Assembly: GCF_000730385.1 (NCBI RefSeq)
Contig: NZ_CP008849.1
Location: forward strand, 1,054,001-1,118,000
Length of the DNA: 64,000 nucleotides
Direction of reading: 5' to 3'
DNA from: Alteromonas australica
GTDB taxonomy: Bacteria; Pseudomonadota; Gammaproteobacteria; Enterobacterales; Alteromonadaceae
Shown here: positions 1 through 8,932 of the stretch, in pieces
Layout: each line of letters starts with the position of its first letter
How positions within the stretch are numbered: the stretch's first letter is position 1
Notes under the pieces: generated by a model
What the model was told of the DNA's origin: nothing
The model's database searches: none
What the model saw: the letters and a program-made list of their open reading frames with translations, nothing else
Position numbers and translations under genes: made by a program

Positions 1-205
1 AGCGATACAGACTTAACCAATCCGGTTTTTGATATTTAAAAGTGAGTGATGTTTTTGCTCTGGCAACACTCAATAACTGCAATTGATGAGTGTCGCAATA
101 TTGCTTTATATATTTGTCAGCGGTTTCTGAAATACTTCGTATACGCCAAAACTGAAATATCACAAAGGCTAAGCACAGCCATACGGTTAATTCTAATAGC
201 GTCAT
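1..205 (-). CDS. DUF3301 family protein (partial, N-terminal part)
   Basis: This is the first 68 codons of a minus-strand gene that runs off the left edge. The start is ATG at 205, five bases after the stop codon of the upstream DUF3549 gene, so the two are probably co-transcribed. The translation begins MTLLELTVWLCLAFVIFQFW, a single hydrophobic membrane segment of about 18 residues. It continues with a basic segment (RIRS), a helix with a Tyr-Cys pair, and an 'LQLLSVAR' stretch typical of DUF3301 proteins. These are small membrane-anchored proteins of unknown function that are often found next to DUF3549 and the YqcC-TruC group in gammaproteobacteria. The family assignment is from recognition of the N-terminus only. 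The plus-strand ORF over the same bases is a shadow. Confidence 0.7.
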   Translation of the reverse strand, partial: MTLLELTVWLCLAFVIFQFWRIRSISETADKYIKQYCDTHQLQLLSVARAKTSLTFKYQKPDWLSLYR

Positions 206-210
206 GGCAT

Positions 211-1254
211 TTATTGGCCTTTTGTTTGTGTAAAAAGCTTACCTATACAAACAGAAAGTTGCTCACTTCTTTCTGGCTTTCTCAGCATGGAAAGTACCGA
301 TGTTCTTAAACTCGGAATTTGTACTAAATCCGAAAAGAAGCCAATAAATAACTCTCCGTTATAATTTTCGTTGTCGTCAGCTTTCGCCACAGCCTCAAAA
401 AATAAATGAAGAAGTTCGTCGTTTAATTGCTGAAAATGCCGAGCAGCAACCACACTTAATATATCAAGACGTACGGAGGTATCGCGCGTAAGTAGTTTAC
501 GAAGCAGGTTACCTATTTGCGAAGTCTCATTGCCGCTGGAAAGCCCTCGTAGTGCAGCAATATTGATATCATTTTGTGTTATTACTGCGTCTAAAAAGTG
601 TCGTTCAATTGTCGGCGGTATTGAAACGCTTTCGCACATTTCCATGAAAGACTGTTGAAAGGACACCGCATAGCTGGTGAAACCTTCTTCTATTGTCTTT
701 GCTACCTCAGTTTGCTGCTGCAGCGAAGCTGCTAAATCGGCAATGCCTTGCAGCGGTAAGGTTTGCCAATCCACTACTGATGGCGCTTTAATATAAGCCA
801 AAACTTGTTCATAACTGCTACTTAAAGGTAGCGATAGTTGCTGGCGTACTTTCGCATTAAACTGGGCTAACTGTGATTGTGAGGGGACAAAAGAATAGGG
901 ATTGTCGGGCAGCGATTTTGCGTTTTCTGTATCGTCGGCAATAGATTGACCAAGCGCGTCTACAATGATTTGTAAAAAATGGTTTCGGGTAGCGGTAACC
1001 ACTAAACCTTGTTCATCAATAGGTAATTTTATGAACCATATATAATGTTGATTAGAGGCGCGTTTATTCCAAAAAACAATGCCAAACCAAGCATGCTTTT
1101 GGCGAGGGAACGGGGGAATATGTAGGCCATTTTCAATGTTTAGGAAGGTTTGACTCTCAAGGGGTTCTATTCTGCGCCCTAAATCGAACACTAAATATTC
1201 AGTGCCAGCCTGCAAGAGGAATTCGCTGATAGAGTTAATTTGCTTTGCATCCAT
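211..1254 (-). CDS. DUF3549 family protein
   Basis: The protein has about 347 residues, has no signal peptide or membrane segment, and is probably cytoplasmic. It resembles the DUF3549 family, which has no assigned function. The N-terminal half is a mixed alpha/beta domain rich in aromatic residues (FGIVFWNKR near residue 60). The C-terminal half is helical and repeat-like. I prefer the ATG at 1254 (MDAKQINSIS) over the in-frame ATG at 1269, because a GAGAAGG ribosome binding site lies just upstream of the inner start and would otherwise be coding. The DUF3301 gene follows immediately, suggesting a two-gene unit. A spacer of about 180 bases separates it from the divergent yqcC. Function is unknown. 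Confidence 0.75.
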   Translation of the reverse strand: MDAKQINSISEFLLQAGTEYLVFDLGRRIEPLESQTFLNIENGLHIPPFPRQKHAWFGIVFWNKRASNQHYIWFIKLPIDEQGLVVTATRNHFLQIIVDALGQSIADDTENAKSLPDNPYSFVPSQSQLAQFNAKVRQQLSLPLSSSYEQVLAYIKAPSVVDWQTLPLQGIADLAASLQQQTEVAKTIEEGFTSYAVSFQQSFMEMCESVSIPPTIERHFLDAVITQNDINIAALRGLSSGNETSQIGNLLRKLLTRDTSVRLDILSVVAARHFQQLNDELLHLFFEAVAKADDNENYNGELFIGFFSDLVQIPSLRTSVLSMLRKPERSEQLSVCIGKLFTQTKGQ

Positions 1255-1431
1255 TGGAAGCCTTCTCATTAGTCATTGAAAAAGTAGGGCGCAGAGTTTA
1301 TCACAGATATTGCACACGCTTACAAGCCCCTTAAAAATTCCGCCAATAGCCTTAATTTGGTATACTTACAACGTTACTTTTACACCGTGTTTAGTAAGTG
1401 ACACCTTATTATTGTGACATTCGGAGTGTGC

Positions 1432-1764
1432 ATGTCATCTGTTTATGAATTTGAGTTACAACTCGACGCATTAGAACACGCGATCAAACAATGTGGTGTA
1501 TGGCCCACGGTAAAGCCAAGCCAACTTGCACTAGCAAGTCAGCAGCCGTTCGCTGTGGATACTATGGACTTCGTTAGCTGGCTGGTGTTTATTTTTCTTA
1601 AAAAGTGCAGGGCGCTGGTGGCGCAGAAACAGTTGCCACCACCTATGGCAGTAGCGCCAGCAGCCCAGGTGGCGTTATCTTCTTGTGAGAAAGCTATCAT
1701 TGAAATACTAACATCACTAGACGCACTCACACACGGCCTCTCGCCGACCACCGGAAAAGAATAA
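1432..1764 (+). CDS. yqcC: YqcC family protein
   Basis: A 110-residue cytoplasmic helical protein of the YqcC family (formerly DUF446). Members are small four-helix-bundle proteins encoded next to truC. Recognisable features are the N-terminal helix with LDALEHAIK, the conserved 'PFAVDTMDFVSWLVFIFL' core and the Pro-rich 'LPPPMAVAP' loop. The start at 1432 (MSSVYEF) is chosen because GGAG lies eight bases upstream; the ATG at 1414 would add six residues and has no such site. One base separates its stop from the truC start, so the two are translationally linked. The role is not established; co-occurrence with truC and the flavodoxin suggests a link to tRNA modification, which is inference. Confidence 0.85.
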   Translation: MSSVYEFELQLDALEHAIKQCGVWPTVKPSQLALASQQPFAVDTMDFVSWLVFIFLKKCRALVAQKQLPPPMAVAPAAQVALSSCEKAIIEILTSLDALTHGLSPTTGKE

Positions 1765-1765
1765 A

Positions 1766-2548
1766 ATGAATTCGGATTTATCTGCTCGCCTACATACAGA
1801 AGGTGCTTCAGATTTCTTTACGCAGCCCCCGTTATCGGTGCTATATCAAGATGAGCATATCGTCGCAATAGACAAGCCTCCGGGTTTATTGGTGCACCGA
1901 AGCCCTATTGATAAAAAGGAAACACGTTTTGCTGTTCAGACTTTGCGTGATCAGTTAGGAAAGCATGTGTTTCCTGCTCACCGGCTAGATCGCCCTACGT
2001 CAGGGGTACTGTTGTTTACTTTTGATGGTAAAACGGCTGCAAAACTGGGTGAACAGATGATGTCTAAGCGGGTGTATAAAGAATATCACGCGATTGTGAG
2101 AGGCTTTATGTATGGCTGCGGTATGGTGGACTACCCGTTAAAATACCGATTCGACAAGATAGCAGATAAGCATCGTCGGCAGCAGCAAGCGCCACAGCCA
2201 GCAAGTACATTCTATCAAGTCAGGAAGAGATTCGAGCTTCCTTATGCGGTAGGTAAATACCAATCGGCGCGCTACTCTTTAATCACATTAAACCCCACCA
2301 CAGGCAGAAAGCATCAGCTTCGTCGTCACTTAGTGCATTTACGCCACCCTATCATTGGCGACACAACACATGGTGATGGCAAGCAAAATAAATTTGTTCA
2401 ACGTGAGTTTAATTTTCATAATTTGGCCTTAAGTTGTACTCAAATGGGGTTTTATCACCCCGTAAGTGGGAAGTGGATGACTGTGTCTGCTAATATGCAT
2501 ACCAATATGGTGAATACTTTAAATCGATGGCGCGAATACGAGTTATAA
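1766..2548 (+). CDS. truC: tRNA pseudouridine(65) synthase TruC
   Basis: 260 residues, an RluA-family pseudouridine synthase. TruC converts U65 in the T arm of several tRNAs to pseudouridine. The catalytic motif is HRLDRPTSGVLLF, with the nucleophilic Asp in HRLDR at about residue 74. Further conserved blocks are 'DKPPGLLVHRS' (substrate groove) and 'TGRKHQLRRHL' (RNA binding). There is no N-terminal S4 domain, as expected for TruC. It sits between yqcC and yqcA, the same trio as in Escherichia coli, which favours TruC over other RluA-family members. The start directly follows the yqcC stop. Confidence 0.93.
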   Translation: MNSDLSARLHTEGASDFFTQPPLSVLYQDEHIVAIDKPPGLLVHRSPIDKKETRFAVQTLRDQLGKHVFPAHRLDRPTSGVLLFTFDGKTAAKLGEQMMSKRVYKEYHAIVRGFMYGCGMVDYPLKYRFDKIADKHRRQQQAPQPASTFYQVRKRFELPYAVGKYQSARYSLITLNPTTGRKHQLRRHLVHLRHPIIGDTTHGDGKQNKFVQREFNFHNLALSCTQMGFYHPVSGKWMTVSANMHTNMVNTLNRWREYEL

Positions 2549-2573
2549 AGCGCTAGTAAAATACGGGGAAGTA

Positions 2574-3026
2574 ATGGCAACATTAAAAATTATCGCGGGT
2601 ACCGTTTATGGGAACGCGCAACATGTCGCAGAACAGGTTGAAGAAAATCTGGCTGAACAAGGTGTGGATTGTGAGCTAGAAAGCGACCCTTCTGTCAGTG
2701 ATTTCACCGATGCGGATGCAATTTTAGTGATTACCTCTACCACGGGTCAGGGTGATATTCCACCAAATTTGGAATTCGTATTTTCCGATTTAAAAGATGA
2801 GTTCCCAATGCTAACGAACAAACCTTTTGCCGTTGCAGCGTTAGGGGATAGTGGTTATGGTGAAAGTTTTTGTGGTGCTGGCCATCAGATTTTTGACTTA
2901 CTAAAAGAACTTCAGGGCAAGCCCGCTGCAGATTTGTTAAAAGTAGATGCAATGGAAACCCTCGAGCCAGAAAAAGACGTGGTGGAGTGGGTAAACAGTA
3001 TTAAAGCCACGCTTGTGGGCGAGTAA
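2574..3026 (+). CDS. yqcA: Flavodoxin YqcA (MioC-like)
   Basis: A 150-residue flavodoxin-like FMN-binding protein, close to the usual 149-residue YqcA length. The phosphate-binding loop is TVYGNAQHVA near residues 9-18, with a Thr-x-Tyr-Gly-Asn pattern. The isoalloxazine-contacting loops are 'TSTTGQGDIPPN' and 'LGDSGYGESFCGAG'. These short-chain flavodoxins carry electrons in the cytoplasm; the partner is not known. A GGGGAAG ribosome binding site precedes the ATG. It is the last gene of the yqcC-truC-yqcA group and is followed by a strong terminator hairpin. MioC is a close relative, but the truC neighbourhood points to YqcA. Confidence 0.9.
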   Translation: MATLKIIAGTVYGNAQHVAEQVEENLAEQGVDCELESDPSVSDFTDADAILVITSTTGQGDIPPNLEFVFSDLKDEFPMLTNKPFAVAALGDSGYGESFCGAGHQIFDLLKELQGKPAADLLKVDAMETLEPEKDVVEWVNSIKATLVGE

Positions 3027-3083
3027 TTTAAAAATACTGGTTAGCAAGCCACTCTTTTTATAGGCATACGAAGTCAATGTATT

Positions 3084-3122
3084 AAAAAGGGCGCTTCAAT
3101 CTTTACGATGAAGCGCCCTTTT
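3084..3122. terminator. Bidirectional Rho-independent terminator
   Basis: A nine-base-pair GC-rich stem (GGGCGCTTC at 3089-3097, GAAGCGCCC at 3110-3118) is flanked by five A on the left and four T on the right. It lies between the convergent yqcA (plus) and dapD (minus) genes and can serve both strands. Confidence 0.88.
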
Positions 3123-3168
3123 CTGTGCTGTAGATATTGCTTCTATGCGAAACAATATTTGTTGTCTT

Positions 3169-3993
3169 TTATTCTACGCCACGTAGCAAAGCATTGATGC
3201 CTACTTTAGCACGGGTTTTAGCGTCAACTTTCTTAACGATGATGGCCGCGTAAAGGCTGTACTTGCCATCAGCGCTAGGTAGGTTACCCGGTACCACAAC
3301 AGAGCCTGCTGGTACACGGCCATAGTGAACTTCGCCAGTTTCACGGTCGTAAATGCGAGTGCTCTGGCCAATGTAAACGCCCATTGATATTACCGCACCT
3401 TCTTCCACAATAACGCCTTCAACAATTTCAGAACGTGCACCGATAAAGCAGTTGTCTTCAATAATTGTTGGGTTTGCTTGAAGAGGTTCTAGTACGCCAC
3501 CAATGCCGACACCGCCAGATAGGTGAACGTTTTTACCAATTTGTGCACATGAGCCTACGGTAGCCCATGTATCCACCATGGTACCCTCGTCAACAAATGC
3601 GCCGATATTGACATAAGAAGGCATGACTACCGCGTTTTTACCTACGAAGGTACCTGTGCGCACTGCGGCAGGAGGAACAATACGTACACCATCAGCGGCA
3701 AATTCAGCCGCAGTGTAGTCGGTATATTTCAAAGGAACCTTGTCATAAAACTTGCTTTCGGCACCTTCAATAACGTCGTTATTGTGTAAACGGAAAAACA
3801 ATAACACCGCTTTTTTTAGCCATTGGTGCACGACCCATTCGCCAGCAATTTTTTCTGCTACGCGGGCTTTACCTGTATTCAGTAAAGCGATGGCGTCGGC
3901 CACTGCCTGTTTTACGTCATCTGGCGCGGCAGAAGGGCTGATGCTATCGCGATTTTCGAAGGCGTCTTCAATGATGGCTTTCAATTCATTCAT
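3169..3993 (-). CDS. dapD: 2,3,4,5-tetrahydropyridine-2,6-dicarboxylate N-succinyltransferase
   Basis: 274 residues, the normal DapD length. It transfers succinyl from succinyl-CoA to tetrahydrodipicolinate in the succinylase branch of lysine and meso-diaminopimelate synthesis, in the cytoplasm. The N-terminal helical domain (about 1-100) is followed by a left-handed beta-helix of hexapeptide repeats (about 105-240). Visible landmarks are '[20 protein letters not shown]', the catalytic-site Gly-rich '[14 protein letters not shown]' and '[11 protein letters not shown]'. Its ATG overlaps the glnD stop in an ATGA arrangement, so translation is probably coupled. dapD beside glnD and map is the common gammaproteobacterial order. 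Confidence 0.97.
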   Translation of the reverse strand: MNELKAIIEDAFENRDSISPSAAPDDVKQAVADAIALLNTGKARVAEKIAGEWVVHQWLKKAVLLFFRLHNNDVIEGAESKFYDKVPLKYTDYTAAEFAADGVRIVPPAAVRTGTFVGKNAVVMPSYVNIGAFVDEGTMVDTWATVGSCAQIGKNVHLSGGVGIGGVLEPLQANPTIIEDNCFIGARSEIVEGVIVEEGAVISMGVYIGQSTRIYDRETGEVHYGRVPAGSVVVPGNLPSADGKYSLYAAIIVKKVDAKTRAKVGINALLRGVE

Positions 3994-6641
3994 GGTATTG
4001 TGATATCTTCAAGTTGGTCGAGTTTAAACAGAAGCCGTTTTTTCAGGCTGACCTGTTGTTCTTGGGTTAATGCTTTGCCAGCGTCGTTGCTGACAATGAA
4101 AATGTCTTCGGCACGTTCACCGATTGTAGCAATTTTAGCAAGTTTAAGGGTGACGTTCGTATCTACAAACGCATGCCCAATTTTAGCTAATATGCCGGGG
4201 GCGTCCAGTGCTTCTAGCTCAACTAAGGTGGCATCTTCTCCTATACTAAAGAATCGCACCTTAGTTGGCACATCCAATTGTTTCATTTGCCGAGGTAATT
4301 TGCGTTTATTTTCATGCGCCCGGCCAGGCTTTTCAAGTTGTTCAGACACGGCAGTTTCAAGAGAGGCAATTCTCGAACTCGATGATAGGCGAGAGCCGTC
4401 ATTTTCTAAAACAAGCATGCTATCAAACACGTAACCATCACGTGTTACCGTGACGTGGGCATCGTGAATGGAACAGTTACGACTATCTAACACCGAGGCA
4501 ACCTGTGCAAACAATGCCTTACGATCTTTGCCATAAATAAATATCTCAGTGCCGCCTTTGGCACTGTTATCGTTGGCTTTAACCAACAGCCCTTCATGAT
4601 CAGGCGTAAGCCATTCATCTTGGGCCTTTATAATTTCATCGGTATGCCAAGCAATCTGTGTTGGCTTAAAGCGAACGAAATAATCATCGTCAAAGCGAGA
4701 CCACAAGGTGTCGATAGACGTAGGGTTAGTCGCCCGTTCTTGTAAAATTTGCCGCGCTTGATGCTTATGGGTTGCTACCCGTTCATTCAATGTCACCTGA
4801 CATTGTAGCCCGTTGTCTAAGGCTTTCTGTGTCATAAGATACAGCTCGCGCAACAGTGACGCCTTCCAATCATTCCATAAATTATCATTGGTGGCGCGAA
4901 TATCTGCCAATGTCAGGGTATATAATAAGTTTAGGTGATTATGACTACGAACAGCACTGGCGAACTCGCTAATCACTTCCGGATCGTAAATATCTCTACG
5001 TTGTGCAACAACCGACATAAGCAGGTGGTTCTCAACTAACCAGGCTATCATTGCAGCGTCATCATCCGGCACATTGTGTCGTTTACAGAAGTTAGCAACA
5101 TCTACAGCGCCCAGCGTAGAGTGGTCGCCATTTCGGCCTTTGGCTATGTCGTGAAAAATGGCCGCAATGTAAAGGACTTCGGGCTTATCTAAATGACGAC
5201 ATATTCTTCCGCACCGTGGAAAGTCTTTATTTTCTTTCGAGAAAAAGTAATTTACGTGCTTAACAAGGCGATGTGTGTGTTCATCAACCGTGTAGGCATG
5301 AAATAAATCAAACTGCATCATGCCTACGATGGCATCCCATTCAGGTAAGTACGCCTGTAAAATGCCGTAGTGGTGCATCACATCCCATGCGTAATTGAAG
5401 AAGTCGGGTTGCCTGAGCAGGTGCATGAGTTTTTCACGACTTTCTGGTCTGTCTACAAAGTAACTATCTTCAAATGCTCTATGGGCATTACGAAGTTGGC
5501 GAATACAGGTAGTAGACAGCCCTTGTACTTCTGGGGTGTTGGTGATCACATTCAAAAAGTCGAGGATGCTCTCTGGCGACGAAAAAACATGTTCGTGCCG
5601 AGGGGAAATCATATTATCTAGCAGTTCAAAATCTTCATTGATAATGGCAGAGCGCTGCACGCTCTGATTAAGCATGTCATATTTGAATCGCTGCAAAAGC
5701 ATCTGATTGAGTTCTGATACGCGAGCAATGGTACGGAAAAAGTCTCGCATCATTTTCTCGACAGACGGTTTTCCTTCCTTACCATAACCTAGCATTTCAG
5801 CTACATCGGGCTGGTAATCAAAAAGCAGTCTGTTCTCACTGCGCCCAGCGATTAAATGCAATGCGCAACGCATTTTCCACAAATGCATTCTGCAGGTAAT
5901 TAATTCACTGTGTTCTTGTTCAGTAAAATAACCATGGCCAACTAAATTCCAGCCGTCATATTCTTTAAAGTGCTTCTTTGCTACCCATCCTATTGACTGG
6001 ATATCTCTAAGACAGCCGGGGTTTTCTTTAATATTTGGCTCTAAGTTATAGGCGGTACCATTAAACTTAGCATGCCGATTTTTTTGTTCTTCGTATTTCG
6101 CGGTGAAAAATGCTTTACTCGTCCAAGAGTTGCGACCGTTAACTTCGTCCCAAAGCTTATCGAATACTTGCTCGCTGCCACAAAGTAATCGGCTTTCTAC
6201 AAGGTTTGTCGCAATGGAAATATCGTCTTTGGCTAATTTAACGGTTTCTTTGATTGTGCGAACCGACTGACCTACGTCGAGTTTAATGTCCCACAATAGG
6301 GTGATAAACATCCCGATTTTTTCTTGGTATTCTGGTTTTAACGGACGCTTGCTAACTATCAGTAAATCGATGTCGGAATAGGGTTGAAGATGTCCACGCC
6401 CATATCCTCCCACGGCACATAAGGCCAAATCCCTATTGTTGTCTAACCCATACAATTCCCATAAATGGCATAGCAGGGCGTCAACAAACTGCGCTCGGCC
6501 TGTGACTAACTGATTGACCGCCGTGGTATCAAAAGATGCGCGGATCCAGTCGTAACTTTTTTCTACACAAGCTTTAATGGCGGGTAAGTCGTCTACCGTG
6601 GTTATGGTTTCAATTGATTTTATCAGGGATTGCAGCGTCAA
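3990..6641 (-). CDS. glnD: Bifunctional [protein-PII] uridylyltransferase / uridylyl-removing enzyme
   Basis: 883 residues, the usual GlnD size. It uridylylates PII (GlnB/GlnK) when glutamine is low and deuridylylates it when glutamine is high, so it is the primary nitrogen sensor. Domains in order: nucleotidyltransferase ([17 protein letters not shown], with the catalytic Asp pair, about residue 78-95); a linker with 'NPGCLRDIQ'; an HD hydrolase domain ([12 protein letters not shown], about 497); and two ACT glutamine-sensing domains starting near 700 and 810. The start is TTG at 6641 with an AAGGTG ribosome binding site. The stop overlaps the dapD start by four bases. Candidate promoter elements lie about 110 bases upstream. 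Confidence 0.96.
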   Translation of the reverse strand: MTLQSLIKSIETITTVDDLPAIKACVEKSYDWIRASFDTTAVNQLVTGRAQFVDALLCHLWELYGLDNNRDLALCAVGGYGRGHLQPYSDIDLLIVSKRPLKPEYQEKIGMFITLLWDIKLDVGQSVRTIKETVKLAKDDISIATNLVESRLLCGSEQVFDKLWDEVNGRNSWTSKAFFTAKYEEQKNRHAKFNGTAYNLEPNIKENPGCLRDIQSIGWVAKKHFKEYDGWNLVGHGYFTEQEHSELITCRMHLWKMRCALHLIAGRSENRLLFDYQPDVAEMLGYGKEGKPSVEKMMRDFFRTIARVSELNQMLLQRFKYDMLNQSVQRSAIINEDFELLDNMISPRHEHVFSSPESILDFLNVITNTPEVQGLSTTCIRQLRNAHRAFEDSYFVDRPESREKLMHLLRQPDFFNYAWDVMHHYGILQAYLPEWDAIVGMMQFDLFHAYTVDEHTHRLVKHVNYFFSKENKDFPRCGRICRHLDKPEVLYIAAIFHDIAKGRNGDHSTLGAVDVANFCKRHNVPDDDAAMIAWLVENHLLMSVVAQRRDIYDPEVISEFASAVRSHNHLNLLYTLTLADIRATNDNLWNDWKASLLRELYLMTQKALDNGLQCQVTLNERVATHKHQARQILQERATNPTSIDTLWSRFDDDYFVRFKPTQIAWHTDEIIKAQDEWLTPDHEGLLVKANDNSAKGGTEIFIYGKDRKALFAQVASVLDSRNCSIHDAHVTVTRDGYVFDSMLVLENDGSRLSSSSRIASLETAVSEQLEKPGRAHENKRKLPRQMKQLDVPTKVRFFSIGEDATLVELEALDAPGILAKIGHAFVDTNVTLKLAKIATIGERAEDIFIVSNDAGKALTQEQQVSLKKRLLFKLDQLEDITIP

Positions 6642-6748
6642 AATTCACCTTCTATGCGTACGTCGTTTTGAACGCATTGAACCATATCATGAATTGAGTC
6701 AGATTCGCAGTGGGTATTTAGTGCATAGCACCGGTTAAAATGTGAATA

Positions 6749-6778
6749 ATTATACAAAAATGTTATAGATGGTGATAA
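6749..6778 (-). promoter_or_regulatory. Candidate sigma-70 promoter for glnD-dapD
   Basis: Read on the minus strand, TTATCA (6773-6778) and TATAAT (6749-6754) are separated by 18 bases. The -10 is perfect and the -35 is partial. It lies upstream of the glnD start with an approximately 100-base leader. Predicted by eye only. Confidence 0.4.
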
Positions 6779-6818
6779 TAAGGTTAAGGTGTTGCGAAGG
6801 TGTGGTGTTCAAAAGTAA

Positions 6819-6892
6819 GGTAAAATACGCGGCACAGGGGCGCGTCGTATTTTACCGTATTACTTACCGTATTACTTACCGTATTGCGTCAC
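6819..6892. repeat. Inverted repeat plus short tandem repeats between map and glnD
   Basis: An 11-base inverted repeat (GGTAAAATACG at 6819-6829 and CGTATTTTACC at 6846-6856) has a GC-rich 16-base loop. The right arm runs into about three copies of a 12-base unit (TTACCGTATTAC) ending near 6885. In the map-to-glnD direction it could form a hairpin after map, but no clean U-tract follows, so terminator function is uncertain. Confidence 0.5.
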
Positions 6893-6901
6893 TACTGAAA
6901 T

Positions 6902-7696
6902 TCAGTCGTGTGAGATAACGCGCTCTAGTGTTTCTTCTTCACGTAAGGTAAGCACTTCTACGCCGGTTTCAGTTACCAAAAGCGTGTGTTCCCATTGTGC
7001 GCTTAAACTTCTGTCCTTGGTGACTACCGTCCACTGGTCAGGCAATACTTTTGAGTAGCGCTTGCCGGCATTGACCATTGGCTCAATAGTAAAACACATA
7101 CCGGGAACCAATTCTTCACCTGTACCCGGGCGGCCATAATGCACGATTTGAGGCTCTTCGTGGAAGCTAGCCCCAATACCATGACCACAGTATTCGCGAA
7201 CAATTGAATAGTTATGCGCTTCCGCATGAGTTTGACAAATATGACCAATGTCACCCAAGCGCATACCAGGCTTCACTTCCCTAATGGCGTTGTATAGACA
7301 CTCTTGTGTCACTCGCACTAAACGTTCTGCCAAAATAGAGGGTTTGCCCACGATGAACATCTTAGAGGTGTCGCCATGGTAGCCATCTTTGATGACAGTG
7401 ACATCGATATTAATTATATCGCCGTCTTTTAGCTTTTTGTCAGAAGGAATGCCGTGACAAATACAGTGATTCACCGATGTACAAATAGACTTTGGAAACG
7501 GTGGGTGGCCGTAATTGAGCGGAGCTGGAATGGCTTTTTGCTCGTTCACGATATAATCATGACAAATTGTATTTAATTCGTCAGTAGTCACGCCTTTTTT
7601 TACATAGGGTGTAATCATGGTTAATACGTCGGCAGCCAGTTTTCCAGCCACACGCATTTTTTCGATTTCTTCAGGGGTTTTGATAATTGCTGACAC
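6902..7696 (-). CDS. map: Type I methionine aminopeptidase
   Basis: 264 residues from a GTG start, identical in length to Escherichia coli MAP. It removes initiator methionine from nascent proteins using a two-metal centre. The metal ligands are visible as Asp in 'DIINIDVTVIKDGYHGDTSKMF' (two Asp), His in 'YCGHGIGASFHEEP', and Glu in 'FTIEPM' and 'QWEHTLL'. I prefer GTG at 7696 (reading SAIIKTPEEIEKM after the initiator) because GAGAGG lies five bases upstream and the family N-terminus fits. The ATG at 7759 would add 21 unmatched residues. It is divergent from rpsB, as in many relatives. Confidence 0.95.
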   Translation of the reverse strand: MSAIIKTPEEIEKMRVAGKLAADVLTMITPYVKKGVTTDELNTICHDYIVNEQKAIPAPLNYGHPPFPKSICTSVNHCICHGIPSDKKLKDGDIINIDVTVIKDGYHGDTSKMFIVGKPSILAERLVRVTQECLYNAIREVKPGMRLGDIGHICQTHAEAHNYSIVREYCGHGIGASFHEEPQIVHYGRPGTGEELVPGMCFTIEPMVNAGKRYSKVLPDQWTVVTKDRSLSAQWEHTLLVTETGVEVLTLREEETLERVISHD

Positions 7697-7893
7697 AGCG
7701 CCTCTCAAATCGTTTTTAACTAAAGTAAGTCCCAATTTTTGTTGGGGTAAGTATAACACTAATCAAGCCTTTCTGAGTATCCTACTGAATACATGTGGTT
7801 TTTATGCGTTTTTGCTCATTAGGTTATTCGCGTGAAGGTAAGTGTATTGACGTGTTCTGGGCCACTGCTACGTATTAATCTTGGCCTGAAAAC

Positions 7894-7922
7894 TTGAGTA
7901 TTTTCGGGTGCTATGGTATAAA
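7894..7922 (+). promoter_or_regulatory. rpsB-tsf promoter with GC-rich discriminator
   Basis: TTGAGT (7894-7899) and TATAAA (7917-7922) are separated by exactly 17 bases. The -10 is followed directly by GCGCGCGC, a GC-rich discriminator of the kind found at stringently controlled ribosomal promoters. This predicts growth-rate and ppGpp control of rpsB. Found by eye. Confidence 0.7.
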
Positions 7923-7994
7923 GCGCGCGCTCCGGCAGATTGCCTGCTAAGTGAGTATATTAATTTACTAAAACACACATATATCGACACTTGT

Positions 7995-8077
7995 TATCGG
8001 GGTGTTCAGGCTAGTTTGATTTAGACTGAATCGATACAAGGGATATATGGAGGCCTAACCCCAAGAGGAAATTAAAA
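7995..8077 (+). promoter_or_regulatory. Structured rpsB leader, candidate S2 autoregulatory element
   Basis: The leader between the promoter and rpsB can fold with GGGGT (7999-8003) pairing to ACCCC (8058-8062). A second helix pairs AGGC (8008-8011) with GCCT (8053-8056). The closing helix ends just before the AAGAGG ribosome binding site. In gammaproteobacteria the rpsB-tsf operon is repressed by S2 binding its leader; matching this element to that control is inference. A three-codon ATG-GAG-GCC-TAA frame (8047-8058) lies inside the element. Confidence 0.5.
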
Positions 8078-8809
8078 ATGGCTAATGTTTCTATGCGTGA
8101 CATGCTGAAAGCCGGTGTGCATTTCGGTCACCAAACTCGTTACTGGAACCCAAAGATGAAGCCTTATATCTTTGGTGCTCGTAACAAAGTTCATATCATC
8201 AACCTTGAAAAAACAGTTCCACTGTTTAACAACGCACTTAACTACATCTCAGGTGTTGCTTCTAAAAAAGGTAAAATCCTTTTCGTAGGTACTAAGCGCG
8301 CTGCAGGTGAAGCAGTGAAAGAAGCGGCACTTAAGTGTGACCAATTCTACGTAAACAAGCGTTGGTTAGGTGGTATGTTGACTAACTGGAAAACAGTTCG
8401 TCAATCAATCAAGCGTTTGAAAGAACTTGAGCAACAAAGCCAAGACGGTACTTTCGAAAAGCTAACTAAGAAAGAAGCGCTTATGCTTCAACGTGAAATG
8501 GATAAGCTTGAAAACAGCCTTGGTGGTATCAAGGATATGGGCGGCCTTCCAGACGTAATCTTTGTTATCGACGCTGATCACGAACACATCGCGATTACTG
8601 AAGCTCGTAACCTAGGCATTCCAGTAGTGGGTGTTGTAGATACTAACTCAAACCCAGATGGTGTTGATTACATCATTCCTGGTAACGACGATGCTATCCG
8701 CGCAATCCAACTTTACTTGGACGCAGCAGCTAATGCCGTTAATCAAGGTCGCGATAGCAATCTTGAAGCACAAGCTGAGCAAGACGACTTCGTAGAAGCT
8801 GCAGAGTAA
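8078..8809 (+). CDS. rpsB: 30S ribosomal protein S2
   Basis: 243 residues, the normal length for S2, which joins the head-body junction of the small subunit late in assembly and bridges to S1. The conserved N-terminus [20 protein letters not shown], the block '[11 protein letters not shown]' and the C-terminal '[20 protein letters not shown]' are all present. The tail is acidic, as usual. It is preceded by AAGAGG and a structured leader. tsf follows after three hairpins. Codon use is strongly biased, as expected for a highly expressed gene. Confidence 0.99.
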   Translation: MANVSMRDMLKAGVHFGHQTRYWNPKMKPYIFGARNKVHIINLEKTVPLFNNALNYISGVASKKGKILFVGTKRAAGEAVKEAALKCDQFYVNKRWLGGMLTNWKTVRQSIKRLKELEQQSQDGTFEKLTKKEALMLQREMDKLENSLGGIKDMGGLPDVIFVIDADHEHIAITEARNLGIPVVGVVDTNSNPDGVDYIIPGNDDAIRAIQLYLDAAANAVNQGRDSNLEAQAEQDDFVEAAE

Positions 8810-8821
8810 TTTCTGCGAGCA

Positions 8822-8893
8822 TACTGTCATAACACAATAATATGACAGTGCTACAATACGAAACGTATTGAGAGGGGCGGTTCCGCCCCTTTT
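8822..8893 (+). terminator. Hairpin series and attenuator between rpsB and tsf
   Basis: Three successive inverted repeats are visible: ACTGTCATA/TATGACAGT (8822-8849), AATACG/CGTATT around 8855-8869, and a strong AGGGGCGG/CCGCCCCT stem (8873-8890) followed by Ts. The last has the form of an intrinsic terminator. It would reduce tsf transcript relative to rpsB, or process the dicistronic mRNA. Confidence 0.75.
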
Positions 8894-8932
8894 ACCTAAC
8901 GAATTTTATATTTAATGCTGAGGAATTGAAAA

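Noticed and set aside
1-39. Plus-strand frame ending in TAA at 37-39 as a partial gene end
   Set aside because: The minus strand here encodes the recognisable DUF3301 N-terminal part, so the short plus frame is a shadow.
46-309. An 87-codon plus-strand ORF at the left edge
   Set aside because: It overlaps the DUF3301 and DUF3549 genes on the other strand; those have family-like sequence and ribosome binding sites, this one has neither.
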